A stretch of 33,230 nt of DNA from Rhodospirillales bacterium (GTDB lineage Bacteria > Pseudomonadota > Alphaproteobacteria > Azospirillales > Azospirillaceae): contig CANGXM010000009.1 in the NCBI GenBank assembly GCA_947457845.1, forward strand, positions 1 to 33,230, read 5' to 3'. Below are positions 8,511-16,577 of this stretch, one piece after another. A program made the translations under genes and the position numbers. The number at the start of each line of letters is the position of its first letter. Positions within the stretch are counted from its first letter, which is position 1. A model generated the notes under the pieces. That model worked only from the letters and a program-made list of their open reading frames with translations. It made no database searches and was not told where the DNA came from.

Positions 8511-8994
8511 AACCGCCCGTTGGGGCCGACCGGTCCCCCAACCCGTGCGCGCGGAGGGCAGCGACCGATGCGGCGGCCGTCGTGTGATGGACGAAGGTGC
8601 CGCCCGCGGCCTCCCAGCGGTCGCGCAGGTCGCGGCGATCGTCGACCAGCACGTGCCCCGGTCCCGACCAGCGGTGCTTCTCGCGCGAGAGGCAGGCGAC
8701 GACCGGGACATCGGCGCCGAGCACGCGCGCGACCCACGCCCGCTTCTGCGGCTCGGCCCATCGGCCCATCGGCAGTCCGGTCAGGATCGTCGGGCGTAAC
8801 GGCGCGCAGAAGGCCCAGAGGACCGGCGCGTCCGCCATCATGTCGAGGGTGCCGTAGAAGTCCGGGTGCGCGGCCAGCGCCTTCCACATGGCGCGCGCGG
8901 TCAGGTCCCTTGGCAGGCGACCCGTCGTGGCCCGCACGCTCACGTCGAAATCGGCGAGAACGCCGTCGAGGTCGAGGAACAGCGGCGCGGTCAC
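8509..8994 (-). CDS. HAD-superfamily 5'(3')-deoxyribonucleotidase-like phosphatase
   Basis: This 161-residue HAD hydrolase probably dephosphorylates a nucleotide or another small phosphate ester. Motif I is LDLDGVLADFD (nucleophile Asp8, acid Asp10), motif II is ILTGLP, motif III lies around the Lys of EPQKRAWV, and motif IV is VLVDDRRDLRDRW. The DxDGVLADF signature and the length match the NT5C-type (deoxyribonucleotidase) group. The start is a GTG overlapping the upstream cytochrome stop (GTGA), which implies translational coupling. The longer ORF in the track runs through the cytochrome gene in another frame. The exact substrate is not visible. Confidence 0.8.
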   Translation of the reverse strand: MTAPLFLDLDGVLADFDVSVRATTGRLPRDLTARAMWKALAAHPDFYGTLDMMADAPVLWAFCAPLRPTILTGLPMGRWAEPQKRAWVARVLGADVPVVACLSREKHRWSGPGHVLVDDRRDLRDRWEAAGGTFVHHTTAAASVAALRAHGLGDRSAPTGG

Positions 8995-9341
8995 CGCCGC
9001 TGGATGCTCGCCAGATAGGCGAGCAGCGCGTCGATCGACGCGGTATCGAGCTGGAAGGAGGGCATCTGCACCGGCCCGTGCCCCGTCACGATCCCCTCCG
9101 CCAGCGACTCGGCGAGGCTCTCCACCGGATAGCGCTGGCCGATGCGCCAGAGCGGCGGCGCCTGGGGCACGGGGCTCTGGGCTGCGGGCTCGATGGCATG
9201 GCAGCGGGCACACAGCCGGTCGGCGATGATCCGCCCGTCCGCGTTCGGGGTGGCGTCGGTCGCCGTCTGGGCCATGACCGGCCCGGCGAGGGCCAGCAGA
9301 AGGGCGGCGGCGGAGAGGGCGCGTACGACGTTCGTCTTCAC
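8991..9341 (-). CDS. Single-haem c-type cytochrome, periplasmic
   Basis: This 116-residue protein has a Sec signal peptide (residues 1-24, ending GPVMA-Q), the haem-binding motif CARCH (Cys44, Cys47, His48) and a distal ligand Met93 (GPVQMPSF). It is a class I cytochrome c acting as a periplasmic electron carrier; its redox partner is not in the window. The GTG start at 9341 is chosen because the signal peptide begins there and a G-rich GGGGGA lies upstream. The track's 178-residue version adds an implausible Arg-rich leader. It precedes and overlaps the HAD gene by four bases. Confidence 0.88.
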   Translation of the reverse strand: MKTNVVRALSAAALLLALAGPVMAQTATDATPNADGRIIADRLCARCHAIEPAAQSPVPQAPPLWRIGQRYPVESLAESLAEGIVTGHGPVQMPSFQLDTASIDALLAYLASIQRR

Positions 9342-9523
9342 AACCGGTCCCCCAGCATCGCCGCCCCTTCGACGCCACCGACGGTACGCCTCCCGGCGCC
9401 GACGGTCCAGATGGTCATCCGGCGCGCGCGGCGACGCCGCTGGCCGCCCGTTCGGGGCATGCCAAGAGGGGTGGGGCCGGCGCACCGCGGCCGGGCACCG
9501 GCGCCGCGCTGTTGCGCGCGCGC

Positions 9524-9811
9524 TCACTCCATCCCGAGGGCGGCCTTGTAAAGCTCGAGGAGTTCCTCCTCCTCCTGGCGCTCCTGCCGGTCCTTCTTCC
9601 GCAGGCTGATGATCTTGCGGATGATCTTGGTGTCGAACCCCTCGCCCTTGGCCTCGGAATAGATGTCCTTGATGTCGGCGGCGATGCCGGCCTTCTCCTC
9701 CTCGAGCCGCTCGATCCGCTCGACGAAGCTCTTCAGCTTGCCCGCGGCAAGGCCGCCGACGTCGCTGTCGGTCGCGGTGGGGGCCGTGCGGGTCATCGCG
9801 TCCTGGTCCAT
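9524..9811 (-). CDS. gapR: GapR / DUF2312 nucleoid-associated protein
   Basis: This 95-residue protein matches DUF2312, known as GapR in Caulobacter, which encircles overtwisted AT-rich DNA and assists topoisomerases during replication. The diagnostic core is seen as [49 protein letters not shown], a charged helical stretch (residues about 26-75). The family is essentially alphaproteobacterial and so helps place the organism. The start at 9811 gives MDQDAMTRT; the second Met (9796), preceded by AGGA, is equally possible. It stands alone, with about 180 bases downstream and 90 upstream. Confidence 0.93.
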   Translation of the reverse strand: MDQDAMTRTAPTATDSDVGGLAAGKLKSFVERIERLEEEKAGIAADIKDIYSEAKGEGFDTKIIRKIISLRKKDRQERQEEEELLELYKAALGME

Positions 9812-9898
9812 GGGGATCGTCGCTCTGATCGGGAGGGGAGGCACCGTCGGTACCCCCCGCCCGGTCCGGCTGTCAAGCACGGCCCCGCGCTTGCCCCG

Positions 9899-10201
9899 TC
9901 AGTGGCCCGCGTGCGGCTGCGTGGCGGCGAAGGCTGCCTTCTGGTCGGTCGAGGCGTCCTTCTGGTGCTTCGCCTTCCACGTGTCGTACGGCTCGCCGTA
10001 GACGATCTCGCGCGCCTGCGGGTCGGTCATCGGCACGTCGCGTTCCTGGGCGGCGGCGAGGTACCATTTGGACAGGCAGTTCCGGCAGAAGCCGGCGAGG
10101 TTCATCATGTCGATGTTCTGCACGTCCGTGCGGGTCCGCAGGTGCTCGACCAGGCGGCGGAAGGCGGCGGCCTCGAGTTCGGTGCGGGTACGGTCGTCCA
10201 T
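9899..10201 (-). CDS. DUF1244 family protein
   Basis: This 100-residue protein of unknown function matches the DUF1244 family of Proteobacteria. The core is FRRLVEHLRTRTDVQNIDMMNLAGFCRNCLSKWYLAAA, with a CxxC pair (residues about 48-51), followed by a YGEPYDTWKAKHQ segment. No signal peptide or membrane segment is visible. The ATG at 10201 is preceded by GAGGGAG. It follows the carboxylate-amine ligase gene on the same strand after about 45 bases, so it may be cotranscribed with it and with the amidohydrolase gene further upstream. Confidence 0.88.
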   Translation of the reverse strand: MDDRTRTELEAAAFRRLVEHLRTRTDVQNIDMMNLAGFCRNCLSKWYLAAAQERDVPMTDPQAREIVYGEPYDTWKAKHQKDASTDQKAAFAATQPHAGH

Positions 10202-10246
10202 GGCGGGGCTCCCTCTTCGGATCTCTCCGGGCATATGGGGTGCGGC

Positions 10247-11395
10247 TCAGGCGGGGGCGATCCCCGCCACCGTTTCGGCGATCAGCCAGTCGACGACGCG
10301 GGACAGCGCCTCCGCCTCGTCCGCCCCGTCCGCGAGCGCGGCGGCATGGATCGCGCGCTGGCGGTGCGCGCTGGTGCCGCGCCGCAGGATCTCGCGCCCG
10401 TGCAGCAGGTCCGCCTCGCAGCCGTGGGCGCGGGCGTCGCCCGAGACGAGGGCGACCATCTCCCCGAACAGGTCGGGATAGGGGACGATCGCCCCCCTGC
10501 CGAAGTCGATCAGCCCCTCGTCGAAGCCGTGCCGCTGGGCCCGCCAGCGGTTCTCCTCCACCAGCATCGTCCGGTAGCGCCGCCAGCTCACGTTCTCCCG
10601 CCGGAGCCTCGCCAGCATCGAGAGCACGCAGACGTAGACCGCCGCCACCGTCATCGTGTCGTCGACCGTGGTGCAGACGTCGGCGATCCGCATCTCCAGC
10701 GTCGGGAAGCGGACGGACGGACGGATGTCCCACCACAGCTCGCTCGCGTCGCGGATGACGCTGGCGTCGACCAGCACCGCGACCGCGCGGGCATAGTCGC
10801 CCCAGCTCGCGAACGCCTCGGGCACGCCGGTGCGCGGCAGCTCCTGCAGCACCGCGAGGCGGTAGGACATGAGCCCCGAATCCTGCCCCTGCCAGAACGG
10901 CGAGGAGGTGGAGAGCGCCAGCATGTGGGGCAGGAAGTAGCGGACCTGGTTCATCAGGTCGATCCGCAGTTCCGGGTCCTCCACGCCCACGTGGACGTGC
11001 AGCCCGCAGATCATCAGGCGACGCGCCGGCGCCCCCAGCGCGCGGGCCAGCAGCTCGTAGCGGTCACGCCGCGTGTGCTTGAGCGGGCGCCAGACGGCGA
11101 AGGGATGGGTGCTGGCGGCGATGGGGGCGAGGCCCCAGCCGCCGGCCACCTTCGCCACGGTGCCGCGCAGGCGCCCGATCTCCGCCCGCGCCTCGGCCAG
11201 CGAGCGACAGACGGGGGTTGAGACCTCCAGCTGGCAGCGCAGGAACTCCGGATGGACGTGGTCGCCCAGTTCCGCCCGGCACGCCTCCAGCAGCGCGTCC
11301 GGCGGATCGGGCACGATGTCCCGCGTCCGGCGGTCGACGAGGAGGTACTCCTCCTCGATCCCCAAGGTCAGCGGGATTGGCGTGAGGGGGATCAT
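10247..11395 (-). CDS. Carboxylate-amine ligase, glutamate-cysteine ligase family 2 (YbdK-like)
   Basis: This 382-residue protein of the GCS2 family joins a carboxylate to an amine using ATP; E. coli YbdK shows weak gamma-glutamylcysteine synthetase activity. It begins with the ATP-grasp-like N-terminus LGIEEEYLLVD. It also carries CQLEVSTPV, CGLHVHVGVED and a long C-terminal region with RFPTLEMRIADVCTTVDDTM, all typical of the family. The start overlaps the stop of the N-formylglutamate amidohydrolase by four bases (ATGA), so the two are coupled. That pairing suggests a shared glutamate or gamma-glutamyl substrate, which is inference. Confidence 0.9.
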   Translation of the reverse strand: MIPLTPIPLTLGIEEEYLLVDRRTRDIVPDPPDALLEACRAELGDHVHPEFLRCQLEVSTPVCRSLAEARAEIGRLRGTVAKVAGGWGLAPIAASTHPFAVWRPLKHTRRDRYELLARALGAPARRLMICGLHVHVGVEDPELRIDLMNQVRYFLPHMLALSTSSPFWQGQDSGLMSYRLAVLQELPRTGVPEAFASWGDYARAVAVLVDASVIRDASELWWDIRPSVRFPTLEMRIADVCTTVDDTMTVAAVYVCVLSMLARLRRENVSWRRYRTMLVEENRWRAQRHGFDEGLIDFGRGAIVPYPDLFGEMVALVSGDARAHGCEADLLHGREILRRGTSAHRQRAIHAAALADGADEAEALSRVVDWLIAETVAGIAPA

Positions 11396-12198
11396 GGGGG
11401 CCCGAACCGCTCGATCCGGCGGAGCGCGGGATCGTCGAGGACCGGGACGAGCACGTCGGACAGCAGATCGGCCCAGCGGTCGGCGTCCGCGTCGGTCGCG
11501 ACCAGGTCCTGGCGCACCTCGACCAGGGCGTTCGGCAGGCCGGCCGCTGTGCAGTGGACGTCGATGGTGTGCCCCACCATGCCCCGGCCGCTGTAGGGCT
11601 GGTTGTCGCCGACGCACAGGTCGCCCCGGCGAAGCAGGCGGGCGATCATCGGCACCGCCATCCGCGGATCCCAGTCCCACAGGAGGCCCACCTGCCAGGG
11701 CCGGCGGAAGCCGTGCATCACGGGCGTGAAGCTGTGGACCGACACGATCGCCGGGACGGCGCCGCCGGCGGACAGCCGGCGGATCTCGGCCGCGACGCGG
11801 TCGTGATAGGGACGGTAGAGCGCATCCGCCCGCCGCGCGACCTCGTCCGGCGGAACGTCGCGGTTGGCCGGCACGACCGTGCCGTCGCTGACCGCCGGCG
11901 TCGACGTCGGGTCGCCCGGCGGGCGGTTCAGGTCCATCACGAGGCGGGAGTAGCCCGAAAAGACGGCCGTCGCGCCGAGGCGCTCCGACAGCCGCTCCGC
12001 CATCCGCCGCCCGCCGATGTCGAAGGCGACGTGCCGGCGCATCTCCCCGGCCGGGACGCCCAGATCGAGGCCCGAGGGCACGGCGTTCGAGGCGTGGTCG
12101 CACAGGACGAGGACGGGCCGCGTCGCCCCTGGGCGGAGCACAGTCACGGGCGGCGGATCGCCGGGCCCGAGGAGCGGGCGGGTCTGGACGGCGGACAT
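11392..12198 (-). CDS. N-formylglutamate amidohydrolase family protein
   Basis: This 268-residue member of the FGase family (HutG-type zinc amidohydrolases) would cleave N-formylglutamate or a related N-acyl amino acid. Family landmarks are VLVLCDHASNAVP, HVAFDIGGRRMAERL, SRLVMDLNRP, IVSVHSFTP and NALVEVRQDL. No other histidine-degradation gene is in view, so a role in the Hut pathway is not supported; the coupling is to the carboxylate-amine ligase downstream. It heads the minus-strand operon and is divergent from the EamA transporter across about 110 bases. Confidence 0.88.
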   Translation of the reverse strand: MSAVQTRPLLGPGDPPPVTVLRPGATRPVLVLCDHASNAVPSGLDLGVPAGEMRRHVAFDIGGRRMAERLSERLGATAVFSGYSRLVMDLNRPPGDPTSTPAVSDGTVVPANRDVPPDEVARRADALYRPYHDRVAAEIRRLSAGGAVPAIVSVHSFTPVMHGFRRPWQVGLLWDWDPRMAVPMIARLLRRGDLCVGDNQPYSGRGMVGHTIDVHCTAAGLPNALVEVRQDLVATDADADRWADLLSDVLVPVLDDPALRRIERFGPP

Positions 12199-12308
12199 AC
12201 GCGCTCATAGCAGGTTCGCGCGCGGCGGTCAGCAGGCGGGGGCGGCGCCGGTCGACACCGTCCGCCCTCCGGGCTATTCAAGGCTCCCGACCGTTCCCGT
12301 TCCCCCCG

Positions 12309-13226
12309 ATGCCCGATCCCGCCAGCCCCAGCGACGCCAGTCCCAGCGACGCCAGTCCCCGCGCTGCACGCCTCGCTCTCGGCGCCCTCGTGCTCGGCGC
12401 GGCGGCGATCGCGTTCGCGCCGATCTTCGTGCGGCTGTCGGACGTGGGGCCGGTGGCGATCGGCTTCTGGCGGGTGACCCTGGCGGCACCCGCGCTCCTC
12501 CTCTGGTTCCTTCTCGAGCGCCGGCCCGCGGGAGCCGACCTGCGCCGGGGCGACGTCCGGATGCTCGCCGCGGCGGGGGCCTGCTTCGCCGGCGACCTCG
12601 CCGTCTGGCACCTGTCGATCGCCTTCACGTCCGTCGCCAACGCCACGCTCCTGGCGAACGTCTCGCCGATCTTCGTGGCGCTCGTCTCCTGGCTGGTCTT
12701 CGGGCAGCGGTTCACCCGCCTCTACGTGGCGGGCGTGGTCGTCGCCTTCGTCGGCGTCGGCATCCTCATGGGCCGCAGCGTCGAGGTGGGGCCGACGCAT
12801 CTCCTCGGCGATGCGCTCGGCCTGCTGACCGCCGTCTTCTACGGCAGCTACTTCCTCATCGTGGCGCGCCTGCGCGCACGTCTCTCCACCGCGACGATCA
12901 TGCTGGCCAGCGCCGTGGGGACCGCCGTGATCCTGCTTCCGATCGCGTTCCTGGCCGGCGAGCGCATCCTGCCGGGCGACGCACGGGGCTGGGCGGTGCT
13001 GGCGGCGCTCGGCCTGTTCAGCCACGCGGGCGGGCAGAGCCTGATCGCCTTCGCGCTGGCCCACCTCCCGGCCACCTTCTCCGCCCTCGCGCTCCTGTTC
13101 CAGCCGATCTTCGCCGCGGCGCTGGCCTGGATCCTGCTGGGCGAACCGCTGGGGCCGGTGGAGATCGCCGGCGCCGTCGTGATCCTCGTCGGGATCGTGC
13201 TCGCCCGCCGTGGCAGCACCGGTTGA
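12309..13226 (+). CDS. EamA-family (DMT) transporter
   Basis: This 305-residue inner-membrane protein of the drug/metabolite transporter superfamily has about ten hydrophobic segments in two EamA repeats (residues about 20-150 and 165-300). It contains the typical ANATLLANVSPIFVALVSWLVFGQRF and LLFQPIFAAALAWILLGEPLGPVEIAGA segments that end each repeat. Such proteins export amino acids, metabolites or drugs; the substrate cannot be read from sequence. The N-terminus carries a short duplicated SPSDA segment. The GntR gene begins within or just after its 3' end, so a local regulatory link is possible. Confidence 0.9.
   Translation: MPDPASPSDASPSDASPRAARLALGALVLGAAAIAFAPIFVRLSDVGPVAIGFWRVTLAAPALLLWFLLERRPAGADLRRGDVRMLAAAGACFAGDLAVWHLSIAFTSVANATLLANVSPIFVALVSWLVFGQRFTRLYVAGVVVAFVGVGILMGRSVEVGPTHLLGDALGLLTAVFYGSYFLIVARLRARLSTATIMLASAVGTAVILLPIAFLAGERILPGDARGWAVLAALGLFSHAGGQSLIAFALAHLPATFSALALLFQPIFAAALAWILLGEPLGPVEIAGAVVILVGIVLARRGSTG
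12327..12356 (+). repeat. 15-base tandem duplication in EamA 5' end
   Basis: CCCAGCGACGCCAGT occurs twice in direct succession and encodes the repeated residues PSDAS in the cytoplasmic N-terminus. The change is in frame and outside the membrane domain, so it is probably neutral slippage. Confidence 0.8.
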
Positions 13227-13278
13227 CGGGCGAACGACCCCGCCGTTGGATCGAACCGGACCGCCCGTGCCGCAGCCC

Positions 13279-13992
13279 ATGATCCCCTCCCATCCCGTGC
13301 CCGACAGGACCAAGGTGTCCGAGCGCGTCCGCCGCTCGCTCGCGGACATGATCGCCCGCGGCGAACTGGCGCCGGGCGAGCGGCTGCCGGGGGAGCGGCA
13401 GCTGGCGGAGCGGATGGGCGTGAGCCGGGTTTCGGTCCGCGCGGCCCTCCAGCAGTTGAAGACGCAGGGGTTCCTCGTCGCCGTGCAGGGCGGCGGCACC
13501 CGCGTCGTCTCCTCGGTCGGCGGCATGGACCCGCCGCTGGCCGCGCTCGTCCGGCTGAAGTCGGAGAGCCTGTCGGACCTCGCCGAGATCCGGCTGATGC
13601 TGGAGAGCTGGGCCGCCAATCGCGCCGCCCGCTTCGCCACCGCCGAGCAGGTGGCCGAGATCGACGCCGCCGCGCGGCGGATGGAGGACCCCCGCCGCGC
13701 CCTTCACCGGGCCGAGGACGACGTGGCGTTCCACCTCGCCGTCGGGCGCGCCGCCGCAAGCCCGATCTACATGCATTTCCTGTCGGTCGTTCAGGAAGCG
13801 CTCGGCGATCTTCTCGCGTTCCACCACGGCGCCCTCTTCGCGCCCGGATCGGCGGACACGATCGTCGGCCACCACGCGGCCATCCGCGACGCCATCGCCT
13901 CGCGCGATCCGGGCCTCGCCGAGCGGGCGATGCGCGCGCACCTGGAATGGGTCCTCGCCCATTATCCGGACGGCGTCCCTGGCGAGGACTGA
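13279..13992 (+). CDS. GntR-family regulator, FadR/FCD subfamily
   Basis: This 237-residue repressor-type protein has a GntR winged-helix domain (residues about 10-75: SERVRRSLADMIARGELAPGERLPGERQLAERMGVSRVSVRAALQQLKTQGF). A helical FCD ligand-binding domain follows (about 95-230), with the metal-binding His pattern GHHAAIRDAI and a HLEW end. FCD regulators typically sense carboxylic or sugar acids. Start choice is open: ATG 13279, GTG 13267 and GTG 13210 (which overlaps the EamA stop) are all in frame and none has a clear ribosome binding site. The ATG leaves a normal-length N-terminus. Its target is not evident; EamA is the nearest candidate. Confidence 0.9.
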   Translation: MIPSHPVPDRTKVSERVRRSLADMIARGELAPGERLPGERQLAERMGVSRVSVRAALQQLKTQGFLVAVQGGGTRVVSSVGGMDPPLAALVRLKSESLSDLAEIRLMLESWAANRAARFATAEQVAEIDAAARRMEDPRRALHRAEDDVAFHLAVGRAAASPIYMHFLSVVQEALGDLLAFHHGALFAPGSADTIVGHHAAIRDAIASRDPGLAERAMRAHLEWVLAHYPDGVPGED

Positions 13993-13995
13993 GCG

Positions 13996-14029
13996 GTGGC
14001 CCCCGTTCGGATGTGGCCCCCGTTCGGAT
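13996..14029. repeat. Perfect 17-base tandem duplication
   Basis: GTGGCCCCCGTTCGGAT occurs twice without interruption just after the GntR stop, followed by the first five bases of a third unit (GTGGC). No gene is seen in the 184 bases between the GntR stop and the convergent ATPase gene. Confidence 0.9.
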
Positions 14030-14176
14030 GTGGCGTCGGGACGATGGTCGACCGGCGGGGCGAACGTCACACGCGCCAAGCCGGAGCGCGCGGTGGACAG
14101 CGGGGCGTGGCGCCGCGCGACCGCTTCTGGCACCGGCCGACGGGGCGGGGGGACCGGGGCCGGGCTGCCCGGATCC

Positions 14177-14971
14177 TCACCCCACCAGCATGCGCCCGCC
14201 GTAGGTCGCCTTCAGCGTCTCGTCGGTCAGCGTCGTCTCCACCGGCCCGGCGGCGACGAGGCGCGTGTTCAGCATCAGCACGTGGTCGAACCAGCCGCGC
14301 ACCGTGCCGAGGTCGTGGTGGACGCAGATCACCGTCCGCCCTGCGCGGTCCAGGTCGCGCAGGACGGTGAGGATCGCGTGCTCGGTCGCCGCGTCCACGC
14401 CCGCGAACGGCTCGTCCATCAGATAGACCCGCGCGTCCTGCGCCAGCGCCCGGGCGAGGAAGACGCGCTGTTGCTGCCCGCCGGACAGCTGGCCGATCTG
14501 CCGGTCGGCGAAGGCCGACATCCCCACCCGGTCCAGCGCCTCGCGCGCCGCCTCCCGGTCGGCGCGGCCGACGGGGCGGAACCAGCCGATGCGCCCGTAC
14601 CGGCCCATGGCCACGACCTCCACCGCCGAGACCGGGAAGTCCCAGTCCACGCTCTCGCGCTGGGGCACGTAGCCGACGGCGCGCCGCTGGCGCCGCACGT
14701 CCCGCCCGAACACCTTCACCTCGCCGGTGACGGTCGGCACGAGGCCCAGCACCGCCTTGACGAAGGTCGACTTGCCAGCGCCGTTCGGACCGACGACCGC
14801 GACGAGGCCGCGCGCCGGAGCGTCCCAGGCGACATCCCACAGGACCGGGCGGCGGTCGTAGGCGACGGTGAGGCCGCGGACGGCGAGCGGCGCCGCCGAC
14901 GCGTCGCCGGCCTTTCCGTCCTTCAGCCAGTCCGGGGACATGAGCATCGTCGGGATCGCCTTTGTGAACAT
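14177..14971 (-). CDS. Metal-type (Mn/Zn/Fe) ABC transporter ATPase, orphan
   Basis: This ATP-binding protein resembles the MntB/SitB/ZnuC group that powers divalent-metal import. It has Walker [15 protein letters not shown], the family-typical [27 protein letters not shown], signature [16 protein letters not shown] and Walker [13 protein letters not shown]. The switch His is in CVHHDLG. No binding protein or permease gene is adjacent: convergent GntR lies downstream and phyH upstream. It therefore either serves a transporter encoded elsewhere or is a relic. The first ATG (14971) gives 264 residues and lies inside a palindrome; a second ATG (14941, MSPDWL) is a plausible alternative. No good ribosome binding site is seen for either. 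Confidence 0.88.
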   Translation of the reverse strand: MFTKAIPTMLMSPDWLKDGKAGDASAAPLAVRGLTVAYDRRPVLWDVAWDAPARGLVAVVGPNGAGKSTFVKAVLGLVPTVTGEVKVFGRDVRRQRRAVGYVPQRESVDWDFPVSAVEVVAMGRYGRIGWFRPVGRADREAAREALDRVGMSAFADRQIGQLSGGQQQRVFLARALAQDARVYLMDEPFAGVDAATEHAILTVLRDLDRAGRTVICVHHDLGTVRGWFDHVLMLNTRLVAAGPVETTLTDETLKATYGGRMLVG

Positions 14972-14978
14972 CTGTTCA
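14965..14978. promoter_or_regulatory. Palindrome TGAACA-N2-TGTTCA at the ATPase start
   Basis: TGAACATCTGTTCA is a perfect 6-base inverted repeat with a two-base centre, in a locally AT-richer stretch overlapping or just before the start of the metal-type ATPase gene. It fits a dimeric regulator site. It also matches the GAAC-N4-GTTC form of the Gram-positive SOS box, whereas alphaproteobacterial LexA usually binds GTTC-N7-GTTC, so a LexA role is not assumed. Confidence 0.45.
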
Positions 14979-15085
14979 TATCGACATGTGACTTGCTCGA
15001 CTTGTATCGCGACAAATGATGGTCAAGACGAGCCAAGATCAGGCACAGGATATGCCCGCGATCGGCGCCCGTTCAAGTCCCCCCG

Positions 15086-15931
15086 TCAGAAGCCCCGGAC
15101 CGGGAGGTCCGCCGGCCGCTGGAGCCAGTTGTCCGCCGGGTAGGCGCACGCCCCGTCGATCACGTGGACCGCATAGGCGTGGCGCGACCGGTCGGAGCGG
15201 TTGGCGCCGCTCCGGTGCGGCGCCTCGCCGTGCAGCAGGATCAGCGTGCCCGCGGGTGCTTCCAGAGGCACCTCGCCCTCGGTGGGGATGGGGGCGGGGT
15301 CGAGGGTCTCCATCCGCACGCCGCCCTGGCCGTCGCGCGCCATCCGCTTGCGCAGGCCCTCGCGATGCCGGCCGGGCAGGCCCCACATGCAGCCGTTCTC
15401 GACCGTCGCGTCCTCGAGCGCGAACCAGAGGCCGACGCAGCTCTTCGGCTCGGTCCACAGGAAGGTCGAATCCTGGTGGCAGACGACCTCGCCGCCGATG
15501 CGCGGCTGCTTGAAGATGTACATGGACTGGATCAGTCGCGGATCGGCCATGCCGACGTCGGCGCAGATGCCGGCCAGCCGCCGATCGCGGGAGAAGCGGT
15601 CGAACACCGGGTCGCGGTCGTGCAGCGCGTGGCCGATCTTGTTGATCGACAGGTGCTTGTCCTGCCGCAGGGCGCCGGTGTCGTCGAACGCCTCCTCCTC
15701 GAAGAAGCAGCGGATCTCGCCCCCCGAGGAGAGGAACCAGTCGTCGGTCGTGTGCTGCTGCCGCTTCGTGGAGAAGACGGAGCGGACGGCGTCGGGGTCG
15801 AAGGCGTCGACGATGCCCCGCGCCCGGTCGATCAGTGCGCGGCAGTCGGCCGGATCGGCGAAGCCCTCGATCGTCAGGAACCCGTCCCGCGCGAAGGTCT
15901 CGCGCTGCGCCTCGCTCAAAACCCGAGCCAT
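15086..15931 (-). CDS. Phytanoyl-CoA dioxygenase (PhyH) family protein
   Basis: This 281-residue Fe(II)/2-oxoglutarate dioxygenase would hydroxylate a small organic substrate. The iron triad is visible as His152 and Asp154 (CHQDSTF) and His239 (GEAPHRSGANRS), with Arg250 a likely 2-oxoglutarate ligand. The N-terminus FARDGFLTIEGFADPADCRALI is typical of the family. The ATG at 15931 is preferred because GGGAG lies six bases before it; the ATG at 15937 touches that site. It follows the HAD-IB gene after about 20 bases on the same strand. The substrate is unknown; the family also covers ectoine, halogenation and phosphonate enzymes. Confidence 0.88.
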   Translation of the reverse strand: MARVLSEAQRETFARDGFLTIEGFADPADCRALIDRARGIVDAFDPDAVRSVFSTKRQQHTTDDWFLSSGGEIRCFFEEEAFDDTGALRQDKHLSINKIGHALHDRDPVFDRFSRDRRLAGICADVGMADPRLIQSMYIFKQPRIGGEVVCHQDSTFLWTEPKSCVGLWFALEDATVENGCMWGLPGRHREGLRKRMARDGQGGVRMETLDPAPIPTEGEVPLEAPAGTLILLHGEAPHRSGANRSDRSRHAYAVHVIDGACAYPADNWLQRPADLPVRGF

Positions 15932-15951
15932 ATCCATCTCCCGTCTTCCGC

Positions 15952-16551
15952 TCACACCACCGTCGCGTGGTCGACCAGCGCCAGCATCGGCAGGTCGCTC
16001 GGACGGTTTCCGTATCCCCAGGTCGGGCCGAAGGGCCCGTGCTCCTCCAGATAGGCGGCGAAGCGCGTCGCCTTCACCGCCCGGACGCAGTTCCCGCGCG
16101 GCATCTGGCCGGTCAGCACGCCGTCGACCTCCTCGACGTCGGTGGCCAGCAGCCCGTCGACCGGCAGGTCGGCCAGCAGGCGGGGCATGTAGAGGCCGAG
16201 CGCCCCCGTCGCCACGAGGATGTGGCGGCCGGCCCGCTTGTGTTCGAGAAGCGCGTCGCGGATCGGTGCCTTCCAGCGGACCCAGCCGACGAGGCGGTCG
16301 GCCGCCGCACGGGCTTCCGCGGCCGGGATGCCGGCCAGCGTCTCGCGCAGCAGGATGGCCTTCGCCATCGTGCGGGTGTCCATTTCCGTCAGGCGGCCGC
16401 GTGCCCGCAGCGTGAAGGCCGAGCGCAGCGCGCGGACGAGGGACAGCCGCGCCCGGGTCCGGCCGACGACGCGTTCGACGAACGGCAGCAGGCTGTCGCC
16501 CTGCACGAGCGTCCCGTCGAAGTCGAAGACGGCGAGGCCGGGTCCGGTCAA
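15952..16551 (-). CDS. HAD-IB family phosphatase (SerB-like)
   Basis: This haloacid-dehalogenase hydrolase of subfamily IB, related to phosphoserine phosphatases, has motif I AVFDFDGTLVQGDSLLPF, a helical cap (to about residue 85), motif II LVATGA, motif III near RAVKATRFAAYLEE and motif IV GYGNRPSDLPML. The usual GDSxxD of motif IV is GNRPSD here, as in many HAD-IB members. The substrate is unknown. The start is uncertain: TTG 16551 gives MTGPGLAVFDFDGT, the normal distance to motif I, while GTG 16617 would overlap the upstream membrane-protein gene by 40 bases. Neither has a clear ribosome binding site. Confidence 0.8.
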   Translation of the reverse strand: MTGPGLAVFDFDGTLVQGDSLLPFVERVVGRTRARLSLVRALRSAFTLRARGRLTEMDTRTMAKAILLRETLAGIPAAEARAAADRLVGWVRWKAPIRDALLEHKRAGRHILVATGALGLYMPRLLADLPVDGLLATDVEEVDGVLTGQMPRGNCVRAVKATRFAAYLEEHGPFGPTWGYGNRPSDLPMLALVDHATVV

Positions 16552-16577
16552 GGGGCCGGTGGTCGCTGCGGACAGGC

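Noticed and set aside
6657-9551. 964-residue plus-strand ORF
   Set aside because: It runs out of frame through the acyl-CoA dehydrogenase gene and antisense to the HAD and cytochrome genes, and its translation is Arg/Pro/Gly-rich.
10247-12208. 653-residue version of the carboxylate-amine ligase
   Set aside because: The added N-terminal part is the out-of-frame shadow of the N-formylglutamate amidohydrolase. The ATGA overlap gives the natural start at 11395.
14965-14978. LexA-controlled SOS promoter
   Set aside because: The palindrome fits the Gram-positive box, but Alphaproteobacteria normally use GTTC-N7-GTTC and the gene is not an SOS gene. It is kept only as an unassigned palindrome.
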